64,000 bases of DNA from Corynebacterium pseudotuberculosis. GTDB lineage: Bacteria > Actinomycetota > Actinomycetes > Mycobacteriales > Mycobacteriaceae. The translations under genes and the position numbers were made by a program. The notes beneath the pieces were generated by a model. It searched no databases and had not been told where the DNA came from. It saw only the letters and a program-made list of their open reading frames with translations. Positions 39,759 through 49,957 of the stretch are shown here, in pieces (positions within the stretch are counted from its first letter, which is position 1; each line of letters opens with the position of its first letter). The stretch is from assembly GCF_002155265.1 (NCBI RefSeq), contig NZ_CP021251.1, positions 868,001 to 932,000 on the forward strand, given 5' to 3'.

Positions 39759-39799
39759 AGTGTGCCCCGGTGTCATATGACACCGGGGCACACTTTTAT
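39759..39799. terminator. Terminator after the MFS transporter
   Basis: Perfect inverted repeat of 18 bases per arm (39759-39776 with 39777-39794), followed by TTTTA. It can also serve the convergent gene. Confidence 0.92.
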
Positions 39800-39823
39800 G
39801 CGTATGCGCGGAGTGAGGAGGTG

Positions 39824-40510
39824 CTAGAGCGAGGACGCGGCGATCGCTGCGGCAGTTTTGGTGCGGCGCCTTAGCCATAAAATCAAACGCTCAAGGAACG
39901 CCAAGACTATGGCCAGGATAAAGAATCCTAGGTAAACGCCGGCCATATTGCGCAGGGCTATGGGAAGCCCAAGATTGGTGGCATCAATAAAGAAGTACGG
40001 ATACCAGCCGGTGGTAGCACCGCGATAGAAAGTCAGAATCGACCAGATCACTGGTATCCCCAGCGCGCCGATGATGGAACTGAGCTGGAACGTGGGGCGT
40101 CCGCGGATGGTGAGCAGCCAGTAAAGGGGGACTGCTATAGGCATAAAGGTGTGCTGGATGGGGCTGCTAATTGCCCAGAGTCCGTGCAATTCTCCGCCAA
40201 GAAGCGTGTTATAAACCACCCCGGTGACCACCAGCATGGATACGGCGTCGACAGTCAGCCAGCGGGGAGTTCGGCCCGCGCGCAAGAGATAGAAGGTGCC
40301 AACGATATTGGACCACATTGTGAAAAAGGAGAACTCAGCGATGAGGGCTTTGGCTGGGGTATCAAAAGCGGGCCAATCAGTAAAAGGCTCCGTTGCAGTC
40401 TGGTAACCCGCAATCACGATGCCAATAAGGCCAACAAGACCGAGAAGACGTCCGAGTGTATTCACCGGCAAAACTATACGCCTTGTAAGAGCTAATTCAA
40501 GTGAACACAT
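39824..40510 (-). CDS. Pr6Pr-family membrane protein
   Basis: About 228 residues, six hydrophobic helices (LLGLVGLIGIVIAGYQ, helices near WSNIVGTFYLL, HTFMPIAVPLYWL and the C-terminal GFFILAIVLAFL). The FTxWSNI and HxxMP motifs fit the Pr6Pr (FAR-17a/AIG1-like) family. Start is uncertain: ATG 40510 and GTG 40465 are both possible and neither has a strong ribosome site. Function unknown; possibly lipid-related. Confidence 0.75.
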   Translation of the reverse strand: MCSLELALTRRIVLPVNTLGRLLGLVGLIGIVIAGYQTATEPFTDWPAFDTPAKALIAEFSFFTMWSNIVGTFYLLRAGRTPRWLTVDAVSMLVVTGVVYNTLLGGELHGLWAISSPIQHTFMPIAVPLYWLLTIRGRPTFQLSSIIGALGIPVIWSILTFYRGATTGWYPYFFIDATNLGLPIALRNMAGVYLGFFILAIVLAFLERLILWLRRRTKTAAAIAASSL

Positions 40511-40696
40511 TGGGCAAGGCGTTATATGACATCGCCATGTGTGTTCGCTACCGGCGTACACCTATAAAAGTGCAGGTTAACTGAGTTATTGCAGGGTGAT
40601 AAGGGGTGGTTTTGCTTGCTAGTGCAAGGAAATGTCAAGGCACAGCGTTACAGTGGGTGACATTAGCGGGGCAAACTATGAAAAAGAGGTGCAACC

Positions 40697-43354
40697 ATGT
40701 TCGAGAGGTTTACTGATCGTGCACGTCGCGTGATCGTCCTGGCGCAGGAAGAAGCGCGCGGCCTTAACCACAATTACATCGGCACTGAGCACATCCTGCT
40801 CGGACTTATCCATGAGGGTGAGGGCGTTGCTGCAAAGGCCCTCGAGTCCATGGGCATCTCCTTGGAAGCGGTTCGCCAAGAAGTAGAAGAAATCATCGGG
40901 CATGGTTCCGAGCCTCCAGTTGGGCACATCCCTTTTACCCCCCGTGCAAAGAAAGTCCTTGAACTTTCCTTACGTGAGGGACTACAGATGGGACATAAGT
41001 ACATCGGTACTGAGTTCCTGCTGTTGGGCTTGATCCGAGAAGGCGAAGGCGTCGCGGCTCAGGTATTGGTAAAACTTGGTGCAGATCTACCGCGGGTGCG
41101 CCAGCAAGTTATTCAGCTGCTTTCGGGCTATGCGGGCGGGGAGAGCCCCGAGAACAATGAGTCTGGCGGAGAGGCTGTTGGTGCTGGTACCGGTGCAGCC
41201 CGTGCCGGCCGCGGATCCGGCGCTGGCGATCGTTCCAATTCTTTGGTCTTGGATCAATTTGGTCGGAACCTCACTCAGGCTGCCAAGGACGGCAAGCTGG
41301 ACCCGGTTGTAGGCCGCGAGAAAGAAATCGAGCGCATCATGCAGGTTCTTTCGCGCCGCACCAAAAACAATCCCGTTTTGATCGGTGAGCCCGGTGTGGG
41401 AAAGACCGCCGTGGTCGAGGGACTGGCGCTAGATATTGTCAACGGCAAGGTGCCCGAGACTCTGAAGGATAAGCAGCTGTATTCCTTAGACCTAGGCTCC
41501 TTGGTCGCGGGGTCTCGTTATCGCGGTGACTTTGAGGAACGCCTGAAGAAGGTCCTCAAAGAGATTAATCAGCGCGGCGACATCATTTTGTTTATCGACG
41601 AGATCCACACCCTGGTGGGCGCCGGTGCGGCTGAAGGCGCTATCGACGCTGCTAGCCTGCTTAAGCCAAAGCTTGCTCGCGGAGAGCTGCAGACCATCGG
41701 AGCGACGACTCTCGACGAGTACCGTAAGCACATTGAGAAGGACGCTGCCCTTGAGCGTCGTTTCCAGCCAGTCAACGTGCCGGAACCAAGCGTGGAAATG
41801 ACCATTGAGATTCTCAAGGGCCTGCGCGACCGCTACGAGGCACACCACCGCGTGTCCATCACAGACGGTGCGCTCGCTGCCGCGGCACAGTTGTCAGATC
41901 GCTATATCAATGACCGCTTTTTGCCTGATAAAGCAGTTGACCTTATAGATGAAGCCGGAGCGCGTATGCGCATCCAGCGCATGACCGCCCCTGAGTCGAT
42001 CCGCAAGGTCGATGACCGCATCGCGGAGGTACGTCGGGAAAAAGAAGCTGCTATTGATGCGCAGGACTTTGAAAAAGCCGCTGGCTTGCGTGACACCGAG
42101 CGGAAGCTGAACGAGGAACGCGCGGAGAAAGAAAAGCAATGGCGTTCTGGCGATCTGGAAGAAATCGCTGAAGTCGGCGAGGAGCAGATCGCGGAGGTTC
42201 TGGGCAACTGGACCGGAATTCCAGTGTTTAAGCTGACGGAAGAAGAGTCTTCTCGTCTGCTGCGCATGGAGGATGAGTTGCACAAGCGCATTATTGGGCA
42301 GGAGGACGCAGTTAAGGCTGTATCCCGTGCTATCCGCCGTACGCGCGCCGGACTGAAAGATCCGCGCCGTCCTTCGGGCTCCTTCATCTTTGCTGGCCCA
42401 TCCGGTGTGGGTAAGACCGAGCTCTCTAAAGCATTGGCTAATTTCCTCTTTGGTGATGACGATGCGCTGATTCAGATCGATATGGGCGAGTTCCATGATC
42501 GTTTCACCGCCTCGCGCCTGTTCGGTGCGCCTCCCGGATACGTTGGTTATGAGGAAGGCGGCCAGCTTACAGAGAAGGTACGTCGCAAGCCTTTCAGCGT
42601 TGTGCTTTTCGACGAGATCGAGAAGGCCCACAAGGAGATCTACAACACGCTGCTGCAGGTGCTTGAAGACGGACGGCTTACCGACGGCCAAGGGCGCGTG
42701 GTGGACTTCAAGAACACCGTTCTGATCTTCACATCAAACCTGGGTACGCAGGATATCTCCAAGGCCGTGGGCATGGGCTTTAGCTCAGTCGGCGAGCATG
42801 ATGCGGATGGCCAGTACTCCCGAATGAAGCAGAAGGTTAATGATGAGCTGAAGAAGCACTTCCGCCCTGAATTCCTTAACCGCATCGATGAGGTCGTGGT
42901 CTTCCATCAGCTAACTCAAGACCAGATCGTCCAGATGGTGGACCTATTGGTTAGCCGCGTGGCAAAGGCCTTGGCTCAGAAAGACATGGGTATCGAGCTC
43001 ACCGAGAAGGCAAAGAGCCTCTTGGCACGTAGAGGATTCGATCCGGTACTGGGCGCGCGTCCATTGCGTCGCACGATTCAGCGTGAGATCGAGGATGCGC
43101 TCTCTGAAAAGATTCTCTTTGGAGAGGTCGGCGCCGGCGAGATTGTCACGGTAGATGTTGAAGGCTGGGATGGAGAATCCAAGGATACGGACAAAGCTGT
43201 TTTCACATTCGTGCCGCGTCCTAAGCCACTGCCGGATTTTGCTACGGAATCTCCTGAGGTAGTGGAGGCTCAGCAAGCTGTGGTCGACGCTGCAGATGAC
43301 CCAGAGATGGTTCCTGAAGCTGATTTTGACGTAGAGGAAGCCAAGGAATCCTAA
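40697..43354 (+). CDS. clpC: ClpC ATP-dependent unfoldase
   Basis: 885 residues. Two Clp-N repeats, D1 AAA domain (Walker [14 protein letters not shown]), UVR-type coiled coil near residue 430, D2 domain ([14 protein letters not shown]) with the ClpP-docking region, and an acidic C-terminal extension. It unfolds proteins for the ClpP1P2 protease. Upstream at about 40613-40626 is a CTTGC-TAGT-GCAAG palindrome that might bind a regulator such as ClgR; this is only suggestive. AAGAGG precedes ATG 40697. Confidence 0.97.
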   Translation: MFERFTDRARRVIVLAQEEARGLNHNYIGTEHILLGLIHEGEGVAAKALESMGISLEAVRQEVEEIIGHGSEPPVGHIPFTPRAKKVLELSLREGLQMGHKYIGTEFLLLGLIREGEGVAAQVLVKLGADLPRVRQQVIQLLSGYAGGESPENNESGGEAVGAGTGAARAGRGSGAGDRSNSLVLDQFGRNLTQAAKDGKLDPVVGREKEIERIMQVLSRRTKNNPVLIGEPGVGKTAVVEGLALDIVNGKVPETLKDKQLYSLDLGSLVAGSRYRGDFEERLKKVLKEINQRGDIILFIDEIHTLVGAGAAEGAIDAASLLKPKLARGELQTIGATTLDEYRKHIEKDAALERRFQPVNVPEPSVEMTIEILKGLRDRYEAHHRVSITDGALAAAAQLSDRYINDRFLPDKAVDLIDEAGARMRIQRMTAPESIRKVDDRIAEVRREKEAAIDAQDFEKAAGLRDTERKLNEERAEKEKQWRSGDLEEIAEVGEEQIAEVLGNWTGIPVFKLTEEESSRLLRMEDELHKRIIGQEDAVKAVSRAIRRTRAGLKDPRRPSGSFIFAGPSGVGKTELSKALANFLFGDDDALIQIDMGEFHDRFTASRLFGAPPGYVGYEEGGQLTEKVRRKPFSVVLFDEIEKAHKEIYNTLLQVLEDGRLTDGQGRVVDFKNTVLIFTSNLGTQDISKAVGMGFSSVGEHDADGQYSRMKQKVNDELKKHFRPEFLNRIDEVVVFHQLTQDQIVQMVDLLVSRVAKALAQKDMGIELTEKAKSLLARRGFDPVLGARPLRRTIQREIEDALSEKILFGEVGAGEIVTVDVEGWDGESKDTDKAVFTFVPRPKPLPDFATESPEVVEAQQAVVDAADDPEMVPEADFDVEEAKES

Positions 43355-43356
43355 CC

Positions 43357-43527
43357 ATGGGTATTACGTATCGTAAGCGCAAAAAGATCGGTAAAAACAG
43401 TTGGCTGAATCTTTCAGGTTCGGGAGCATCGGCCAGCACCAAGATAGGTCCGGTAACGCTGAATAGCCGTGGCGGCGTGTACGTAAAGCTGCCGGGTGGG
43501 CTTAGCTTTAGAGGCCGTTGGAAGTAA
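43357..43527 (+). CDS. DUF4236-like miniprotein
   Basis: 56 residues starting two bases after the clpC stop, probably coupled. MGITYRKRKKIGKNSWLNL, a Ser/Gly turn and KLPGGLSFRGRWK are the pattern of DUF4236 (small beta-rich, basic). The region before it and the tight spacing support a real gene. Function unknown. Confidence 0.75.
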   Translation: MGITYRKRKKIGKNSWLNLSGSGASASTKIGPVTLNSRGGVYVKLPGGLSFRGRWK

Positions 43528-43575
43528 CAAAAGTGAGGTAGCGTCAGTCCTTTGGGCTGGCGCTACTATCGTTTT

Positions 43576-44853
43576 ATGAACGATCGCAATCAGTACCGAA
43601 TGGAAATGGAAGCGGACGCTGTGATCCGTTTGGGCATATTACTGATGAGCGCAGGGACTAGCGGCTATCGGGTAACCCGGGCGATGAAGCAAGCCGCACG
43701 GGCTCTGGGATTTGATCGAATTGACGCGGTGGTGGGGATTACACAAATTACCTCGACTTTTCATCGAGGCGATAATTTTCGGACAATAGTGGCACGTGCT
43801 CAGAGCCCGGCTGTGGATGCCTCACGGATCGAGGCACTAGAGTCTTTGTCCAATAGTTTGTACCGTCAAATCACTGCGGAAGATCTCAATTCCGCTCTGG
43901 ATAAAATCGTTAATAATGTGGGCAGTCGTTGGAGCATACCGGTAGTTTCTTTAGCCTCTGCATTGGCCTGCGCCAGTTTTGCGATATTGAACCATTTTGC
44001 GGTTGTGGAGGCCCTCCTGGTGGCTGTCTCTGCAGGCCTAGGGCAGGCGGTTCGAACAATACTCCTTCAAAAGCGCATACATCAGCTTGGATGCGTAGTC
44101 GCAGCGGGGGTCGTTGCATGCCTAACATTCTTTGCCATCGCGCGTATCCTCGCTCATACCGATGTGGGGGAAACTCCGAATTTTACCGCCGGTTATGTGG
44201 CTGCGGTGCTCTTTTTAGTACCAGGTTTTCCGCTGTTCTCCGCGATGATTGACCTTGGCCGTTTTGACTTTGATGCTGGTGTCTCCCGGTTAGTCTATGC
44301 GGTAACGGTTACCTTAACGGCAACTTTTTCAGTAGCGATGATCAGCAGGGCTACCGGCCTTGACCCAGTCCCAGTGATGGTTGAGCCGGGTGATAGTTGG
44401 TTGATTGCGCTTTTTGCCAGTTTTATCGGTATCGGGGGCTTTGCTCTCCTTTTTAATAGTTCACGACGCATGGCTTTGGTAGCAGCCGCGGTGGGAACGA
44501 CGGCGAACATGATAAAGCTATTGTTGGAGGCGAATAACGCTACTGACTATGTCTCAGTGTTCATTGCGGGATTGATTGTTGGTTTGTTGGGAGCGTTGGC
44601 GTCGAAAAGCGTGGGCCTGCCCAGGATCACAACGATCGTGCCGGCAGCCGTGATCTTGATACCCGGTACCGCGATGTTTAGGGCTGTGTACTACCTGAAC
44701 AAAGGCGATATGGATCAAGCCCTGGTCAACACTGCCACCGCGATGATGGTGGTTCTATCCATTTCGGCGGGGCTGGGGTTGGCACGATTGCTCACGGATA
44801 AAACATGGGCGTACGGAAAACTCGCGGAGTTTGACAAGCTAAGCCATAATTAA
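43576..44853 (+). CDS. ThrE/YjjP-family threonine-serine exporter
   Basis: 425 residues from ATG 43576. Soluble N-terminal DUF1212 domain (about 1-130, LGILLMSAGTSGYRV, IDAVVGITQI) followed by about ten helices including the DUF3815 half (IVGLLGAL, PRITTIVPAAVILIPGTAMF). Both halves are fused, as in ThrE. It exports small amino acids by proton antiport in studied members. Two further members are in the window at 60682 and 62931. It ends four bases from convergent mutY. Confidence 0.88.
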   Translation: MNDRNQYRMEMEADAVIRLGILLMSAGTSGYRVTRAMKQAARALGFDRIDAVVGITQITSTFHRGDNFRTIVARAQSPAVDASRIEALESLSNSLYRQITAEDLNSALDKIVNNVGSRWSIPVVSLASALACASFAILNHFAVVEALLVAVSAGLGQAVRTILLQKRIHQLGCVVAAGVVACLTFFAIARILAHTDVGETPNFTAGYVAAVLFLVPGFPLFSAMIDLGRFDFDAGVSRLVYAVTVTLTATFSVAMISRATGLDPVPVMVEPGDSWLIALFASFIGIGGFALLFNSSRRMALVAAAVGTTANMIKLLLEANNATDYVSVFIAGLIVGLLGALASKSVGLPRITTIVPAAVILIPGTAMFRAVYYLNKGDMDQALVNTATAMMVVLSISAGLGLARLLTDKTWAYGKLAEFDKLSHN

Positions 44854-44857
44854 GCGC

Positions 44858-45745
44858 CTACCTGGGCAGATGGAAAAAACCGTCTGAGTTTTGTTCAGCG
44901 AGGCCATCTTCCAACAAAGAAAAAAGTGCGCGGGATCGTTGCGCAGCATCCGGCCATACTACGTCGATACTGCTGCGGGGGACAGGCGATTCAGCAGATC
45001 GCAAGAGTGCCATGATGAGGCCGCGAACCTGGCGGTCGGTGCCCACAAACTTTTGTACGCGCTTCTTTTTAGCTGCCAGCTCTTCTTCACTGGGCCGGGG
45101 AGCGCCCGCGGCTATCCATGCACATTGTGAGCGCACTGGGCAGACCTCGCAGGCGGGCGTGGGAGTGCAGATAAGCGCACCGAGTTCCATGAGCGCCACA
45201 GAAAACTCAGGAGCATTGTGCTCTGGCAATAAGGCTTGTACCTCTGCGATTTCTTTTTTGGAGGGATTTCCCGCAAGATAGCGACCAAGATAAAGGCGGT
45301 GGTAAACCCGTCTGACGTTGGTGTCCACCACAGCTACTCGCTGTCCAAAGGAAAAAGCTGCCACTGCGCGAGCGGTGTAATCGCCAATACCTGGCAGCGC
45401 AAGAAGTTTTTCCACATCTGCTGGGACTTCTCCGTCAAGAACTGCGACTATCTGTTGAGCACATTGATGTAGTCGCAACGCCCGGCGTGGATAACCAAGG
45501 CTGCCCCATGCTCGAAGAACCTCGTCCTTGGGGGCTTGCGCAAAGTCCCGAGGAGTGGGCCATTTTTCCATCCACTGCGCCCATATGGGTTCAACGCGCG
45601 CCACGGGAGTTTGCTGGCTCATGACTTCACTGAGAAGAATTCCCCACGGAGAGGTTTCGGGGGTACGCCAAATAATTGCACGGGCGTTAGCACGATACCA
45701 GCGCAAAAGTGCTGTGATGATGTTGTTTTTCTCTGATGCATTCAT
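44858..45745 (-). CDS. mutY: A/G-specific adenine glycosylase MutY
   Basis: 295 residues from ATG 45745; the longer frame extends past the start with unrelated residues. HhH-GPD glycosylase: catalytic Glu in LLSEVMSQQT, LPGIGDYTARA and catalytic Asp in VVDTNVRR, and a C-x6-C-x2-C-x5-C iron-sulfur cluster (CTPTPACEVCPVRSQC). It removes A opposite 8-oxoG. The C-terminal NUDIX-like part is short, as in other corynebacteria. Divergent from the carbonic anhydrase gene. Confidence 0.94.
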   Translation of the reverse strand: MNASEKNNIITALLRWYRANARAIIWRTPETSPWGILLSEVMSQQTPVARVEPIWAQWMEKWPTPRDFAQAPKDEVLRAWGSLGYPRRALRLHQCAQQIVAVLDGEVPADVEKLLALPGIGDYTARAVAAFSFGQRVAVVDTNVRRVYHRLYLGRYLAGNPSKKEIAEVQALLPEHNAPEFSVALMELGALICTPTPACEVCPVRSQCAWIAAGAPRPSEEELAAKKKRVQKFVGTDRQVRGLIMALLRSAESPVPRSSIDVVWPDAAQRSRALFSLLEDGLAEQNSDGFFHLPR

Positions 45746-45823
45746 ATTCGTGGGTATCCAGTGTAACCCCCTACCTGAGTGCAATGTCACATTTATGAGG
45801 CGAGGAATGCAACAATATATGGC

Positions 45824-46453
45824 ATGTCGTACGGATATAACCCTCATTCCCCTCGCGATCCTGAACAAGCGTGGGCTCTGCTTCTTGAGGGCAATGCGCG
45901 ATTTGCCTCGGGGAATCCTCAGCGTCCTAACCAGGACGTGGCGCGTCGAGATGAAATAAAAAAAGGCCAGGCCCCGAGGACGTGTGTTTTTACGTGCTGT
46001 GACTCGCGTGTCCCCGTGGAAATGCTTTTCGACGCCGGCTTTGGAGACATCTTTGTTATCCGAACAGCGGGTGAGGTGATTGACACCGGAGTATTAGCCT
46101 CGCTTGAATTTGCCGTTGCCGGACTGGGCGTGGAAGTAGTTGTGGTTTTGGGGCATGAATCGTGTGGCGCCGTGGCGGCTACCGCAAAAGTTATCGAGGG
46201 CGATGGGGCACCGGCTGGTTTTCAACGTGCGTTGGTTGGACAGATCGCACCAAGCATTTTAGAGTCTAAAAACGCAGGTAGTAGCGATCATGCGGATTTT
46301 GAGCGCCACCATGCTACAGCTACGGTCACGCGAATTCTCCAGACTTCCCCGGCCATCTGCAAAGCGGTGGAAGAGCATCGCACGGCTTTGGTTTCCGCGC
46401 GGTATCGGCTATCCGACGGCAAGGTGGAAACCCTGCATACGATCGGATTTTAA
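45824..46453 (+). CDS. Beta-carbonic anhydrase
   Basis: 209 residues from ATG 45824; earlier codons read through a non-conserved stretch. Zinc ligands and catalytic dyad are in CCDSRVP and GHESCGAV. It interconverts CO2 and bicarbonate to supply carboxylases. CAATATAT before the start looks like a -10 box, so translation may be leaderless. Separate promoter from mutY. Confidence 0.93.
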   Translation: MSYGYNPHSPRDPEQAWALLLEGNARFASGNPQRPNQDVARRDEIKKGQAPRTCVFTCCDSRVPVEMLFDAGFGDIFVIRTAGEVIDTGVLASLEFAVAGLGVEVVVVLGHESCGAVAATAKVIEGDGAPAGFQRALVGQIAPSILESKNAGSSDHADFERHHATATVTRILQTSPAICKAVEEHRTALVSARYRLSDGKVETLHTIGF

Positions 46454-46519
46454 GAAAGACTCGTGAAGACACGCCACGATGTTCCCCAGATGACCACGGA
46501 AAACACTTAGTCTGAGTAC

Positions 46520-47227
46520 GTGGATCGACGAAGCGAACAACATGAGAACCGGAGGCTGCCCGAGGTCTACTATCAGCGGCGTCGAGCAGCCGCCGTGGTG
46601 GCACTTGTGGTTGTGGTTCTCCTCATTGTGTGGGTTCTTTCAACCATCGGTGGAGGAGACACCGAGAACACCAATGTAGCCGAATCCGGGGCCTCATCCT
46701 CAGCGACGGCAACCAGCTCTGCACGAGCCTCTGAGACATCCGGCCGCAGCTCAGAAAAGAGCACAGAGTCAAAGAGCACGGAGTCGCAAAAGCCGTCTGC
46801 TGAACCCACTAGCAGCGTTGCCGCTGACGCGAAGACAACGTGTGCAGTAGAGGACCTTGTTGTTTCCGCGGCCAGCGATCAGGCGAATTATGATGCTAAG
46901 GCACAGCCAAAGTTCTTTATGACGGTAAAAAACCCGACTAAAGCAGACTGTGGGATTAACGCAGACGAAAATCCGCTGCGGTTTGAGGTTTATAACCTTG
47001 CAACAAACCAGCGAATCTGGTCAGACATTGACTGCAATCAGCCTGTAGCTAAAGGAAAGACCACCTTCAAAGCCGGCGAAGAACGCTACTTTGAGGCGAT
47101 CTGGTCTAGGACAGGTAGTGCGCCAAAGCAATGTTCGGGCCGGCAACCAGTGCCTGCCGGAAGCTATTATCTCCACACTGTTATTGGCGGTAACCCCTCC
47201 CCGGCCTATACCTTTAACCTTCAGTAG
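46520..47227 (+). CDS. Membrane-anchored secreted protein with Ser/Thr-rich linker
   Basis: 235 residues from GTG 46520. A basic N-terminus and one helix (AAAVVALVVVVLLIVWVL) anchor it, followed by about 70 residues of Ser/Thr/Lys/Glu linker and a C-terminal beta-rich domain of about 110 residues with four cysteines (TTCAVEDL, KADCGINA, DIDCNQP, PKQCSG), likely paired. The domain resembles small Ig-like envelope domains (BsuPI/DUF4232 type) but I cannot name it. It converges on radA with nine bases between. Confidence 0.75.
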   Translation: MDRRSEQHENRRLPEVYYQRRRAAAVVALVVVVLLIVWVLSTIGGGDTENTNVAESGASSSATATSSARASETSGRSSEKSTESKSTESQKPSAEPTSSVAADAKTTCAVEDLVVSAASDQANYDAKAQPKFFMTVKNPTKADCGINADENPLRFEVYNLATNQRIWSDIDCNQPVAKGKTTFKAGEERYFEAIWSRTGSAPKQCSGRQPVPAGSYYLHTVIGGNPSPAYTFNLQ

Positions 47228-47236
47228 TATCGATCC

Positions 47237-48616
47237 TTAAAACGCGGCATCCAGGGCTTCTTGGATGTCGCGAACTTTTTTAATGGCTATTCCTGTTGTC
47301 TTGACGGTGCCGGCCGGGATTATGGCGGAGGTGTATCCGAGCCGTTTTGCCTCTGCAAGACGACGATCAATATTAGGGACCGGTCTGATTTCCCCGGCCA
47401 GCCCTACTTCCCCTAAAACAATTGTTTTAGGAGGCAAGGGGGTGCGCATGAGTGCGCTAGCAGTGGCAAGCGCAATGGCCAGGTCCGTGGCGGGTTCTCC
47501 AACCTTCATGCCTCCGACGGTGGCCACATAGACCTCATTATTATGTGTTTTCTTGCCCGCCCTGGCGGCAAGAACCGCAAGAACCATGGGGACTCTCGTA
47601 GGGTCGAGTCCGGTGACCGCGCGACGAGGATTTTTAGCTTCAGTGGGGACCACAAGGGACTGTACCTCAGCAACTATAGGGCGCACCCCGTCCATGGCCA
47701 CTGTGACGGCTGTGCCGTCGGGTGTGGTGCCGTGATGTGAAAGGAATAGCCCGGAGGGGTCGGGTACCTCATGGATCCCATCAGATTGTTGCTCAAAGCA
47801 GCCGACTTCATCGGTGGCTCCAAAGCGGTTTTTGATTCCACGCAGCATGCGGAGGCTGGAATGCCTATCGCCTTCAAAATTCAGCACTACGTCTACAAGA
47901 TGCTCTAAGACACGGGGACCCGCCACATTTCCATCTTTAGTAACGTGCCCCACCAGGAGGATAGGAATTCCTGTGGTCTTTGCAAGGCTTGTTAAAGCAG
48001 CAGTTACCGCGCGCGACTGCGCGACACCGCCAGCGACGCCTTCCACGCCTGCGGCTTGCATGGTCTGTACAGAGTCTACGATAAGTAGGCTCGGTTTTAG
48101 CTGTTCTACATGGCCAAAAACGATATCAAGGTGGGACTCCGCAGCAAGATAGAGGGTTTTCTGCAGCGCTCCAGTGCGTTCCGCTCGCATTCTCACTTGT
48201 CCGGCAGATTCTTCTGCTGTGACATAGAGTGCGATTCGGGTGGAGTCACCGTCGGGTTGTTGGGCCCACTTACTTGCGACTTCTAATAAAAGCGTTGATT
48301 TACCCACGCCGGGTTCGCCTGCCAGCAGCACCACTGACCCTGGAACAATGCCGGTTCCTAATACTCGGTCAAGTTCGCTGATGCCAGTTGAGCGAGTAAT
48401 TGATGTATGCGCATTAATGCTAGTGATTGACACGGCGGGTGAAGTTGGCGTGAGACCCATGGGCCTCAATGAGACACTTGGGGCGCTTGTGGGAGTGCTC
48501 AAGCGCTGTTCCTCCATGGTTCCCCAGGACCCACATTCGGGGCAGCGTCCTAACCATTTGGGGGAGGAGTACCCGCATTCTTTGCATGCGTGAATGCTGC
48601 GCGCTTTTTTAGCCAT
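47237..48616 (-). CDS. radA: DNA repair protein RadA/Sms
   Basis: 459 residues from ATG 48616. N-terminal zinc finger (CKECGYSS... CPECGSWG), RecA-like ATPase with GEPGVGKSTLL, the RadA motif KNRFG, and a C-terminal Lon-like domain. It drives branch migration of recombination intermediates. An upstream in-frame GTG exists in the shared region but the zinc-finger spacing favours 48616. Confidence 0.97.
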   Translation of the reverse strand: MAKKARSIHACKECGYSSPKWLGRCPECGSWGTMEEQRLSTPTSAPSVSLRPMGLTPTSPAVSITSINAHTSITRSTGISELDRVLGTGIVPGSVVLLAGEPGVGKSTLLLEVASKWAQQPDGDSTRIALYVTAEESAGQVRMRAERTGALQKTLYLAAESHLDIVFGHVEQLKPSLLIVDSVQTMQAAGVEGVAGGVAQSRAVTAALTSLAKTTGIPILLVGHVTKDGNVAGPRVLEHLVDVVLNFEGDRHSSLRMLRGIKNRFGATDEVGCFEQQSDGIHEVPDPSGLFLSHHGTTPDGTAVTVAMDGVRPIVAEVQSLVVPTEAKNPRRAVTGLDPTRVPMVLAVLAARAGKKTHNNEVYVATVGGMKVGEPATDLAIALATASALMRTPLPPKTIVLGEVGLAGEIRPVPNIDRRLAEAKRLGYTSAIIPAGTVKTTGIAIKKVRDIQEALDAAF

Positions 48617-49015
48617 GAGAACACCATAGGGCACCTCCATGACATTGGTGCCCCTGGATGTTCGAATACTGCGCGTTACATGAAAATGACTTGAAATAAC
48701 ATCTAAAAATGCATAATTACTGGTAGCTGCATTGTGTAGATATTAAAAAAATTTAGATGGCAGGTTTCCTAAAATTAAAATTATAGTTTCCTAAAGGATA
48801 GATTTGTTGAAAATTATGCTGATGGCAGCCTCTTTGACTTTTGTGTGTTCTGAGCAGCAGATGTTGGTTTGCGGAAAATGTGGAAAGAGTTTTCGCTATT
48901 TGAGAATGGCAACTACTATGAGAGGAGTAAATTAAAAATAGGTTTAGGGAAAAGCTTAGGATTTATTCGGCTTGCTGTGGGGTCTCCGCAAAGCTGGATT
49001 TAGGTAGAGGTATAC
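48617..49015. other. AT-rich intergenic region with a direct repeat
   Basis: About 400 bp, clearly A/T-richer (48680-48960) than its neighbours. It holds two TTTCCTAAA copies at 48765 and 48787, 22 bp apart, which could be regulator half-sites or a promoter feature for the secreted protein at 49016. A 39-codon frame (48816-48935, MLMAASLTFVC...) with AAAGGA upstream of nearby TTGs is possible but unsupported. Confidence 0.4.
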
Positions 49016-49957
49016 ATGGGTGCGAGAAGAGTGCGAGATGCTGTAAGGGCGAGTTTTGCCTGCTCGTTTACTTGCATGGCGGTCGCGTTCTCTGCCCCGG
49101 CTATGGCACATAGTGCTCCTGAAGTTATAAGTGTTTCCTCCTCCCAGGCGGGATCTTCCTCCATGCTAGGGCTCCCTGCGCGAGTTGCCCCGCGGGATTT
49201 GAGTGCTTCCATTATTGACGTGAAAGTTTCTCCGACGGATGGGCAATCCAGCCGGGAGTTTCACATAGGGGAGGGGCAGCGTGTCAGCGTTGCTATCGCA
49301 TGGAAGGACGCTGTGGGGGTCGCTGAAGGGGACGCGATCCACTACCAGTTGCCCAAGCAATTAGATATTGGGGACCCGCTTACTTTTGAGATCCCCGATC
49401 GTGCGTTGAATAGAGTGATCGCGCAAGGCGTTATTGACGCAAACAACCACCTAAGCATCACCTTTAACAAGGAAATAGCGGGCCAGACTTCCTCCGGTAG
49501 CGTTACGGTGAATGCCGCTGTGCTACAGCCGGATTCGGGCCCGGTCACCTTTGACTTGGGGCGATTTGGTCAGGTGCTGATACACGTGGATCCTAAGTCT
49601 CAAGAAATGTCTGATTTAGCGTTTCAGAGGTCTTATTTCTCAGGCCTAGAGGAGAGCTGGCTTCCTGATGCTGAGAAAACCGGCACTGAAAAGCCCGGTG
49701 ATGATCTTCCTATAACTGATACTTTTTCAGAGGATCCTTTTAAGGATGTGACCGGCCCTAATGAAGGGCAAACAGAAACGCCGCAAGATCCCGAAGATAC
49801 TCCCCTGAAGCCTGTCGGCGACCCTCCGGAAGACGAAGATGATGAGGAATATCTTCTCCCTATTTTTACCGAGGGCAAACCATTCCCCCTAGCCCCGCAA
49901 AAAAAGGAGCCGCAGGCGCCTGCGGAGGTAAAGGTTGAAAAAGCCTACAGTATCTGA
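49016..49957 (+). CDS. Secreted adhesin-like domain protein
   Basis: 313 residues from ATG 49016. Signal peptide (basic start, hydrophobic SFACSFTCMAVAF, cleavage after PAMA). The mature part has a beta-rich domain of about 150 residues (VSPTDGQSSREFHIGEGQRV, then VTVNAAVLQ) like adhesin/Ig-type modules, followed by an acidic Pro/Glu/Asp-rich stalk (EDTPLKPVG, PPEDEDDEE) and KEPQAPAEVK. It ends without an anchor, but the next ORF overlaps it by 23 bases and supplies a C-terminal helix; see that entry. Function unknown; surface attachment is inferred. Confidence 0.75.
   Translation: MGARRVRDAVRASFACSFTCMAVAFSAPAMAHSAPEVISVSSSQAGSSSMLGLPARVAPRDLSASIIDVKVSPTDGQSSREFHIGEGQRVSVAIAWKDAVGVAEGDAIHYQLPKQLDIGDPLTFEIPDRALNRVIAQGVIDANNHLSITFNKEIAGQTSSGSVTVNAAVLQPDSGPVTFDLGRFGQVLIHVDPKSQEMSDLAFQRSYFSGLEESWLPDAEKTGTEKPGDDLPITDTFSEDPFKDVTGPNEGQTETPQDPEDTPLKPVGDPPEDEDDEEYLLPIFTEGKPFPLAPQKKEPQAPAEVKVEKAYSI

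Noticed and set aside
45777..45792. Possible GlxR (CRP-type) site TGAGT-N6-TCACA before the carbonic anhydrase gene.
   Set aside because: Only one half-site matches the TGTGA-N6-TCACA consensus.
48816..48935. 39-codon ORF MLMAASLTFVC... in the AT-rich intergenic region.
   Set aside because: No family, no conservation information and an uncertain start; recorded only as a possibility.
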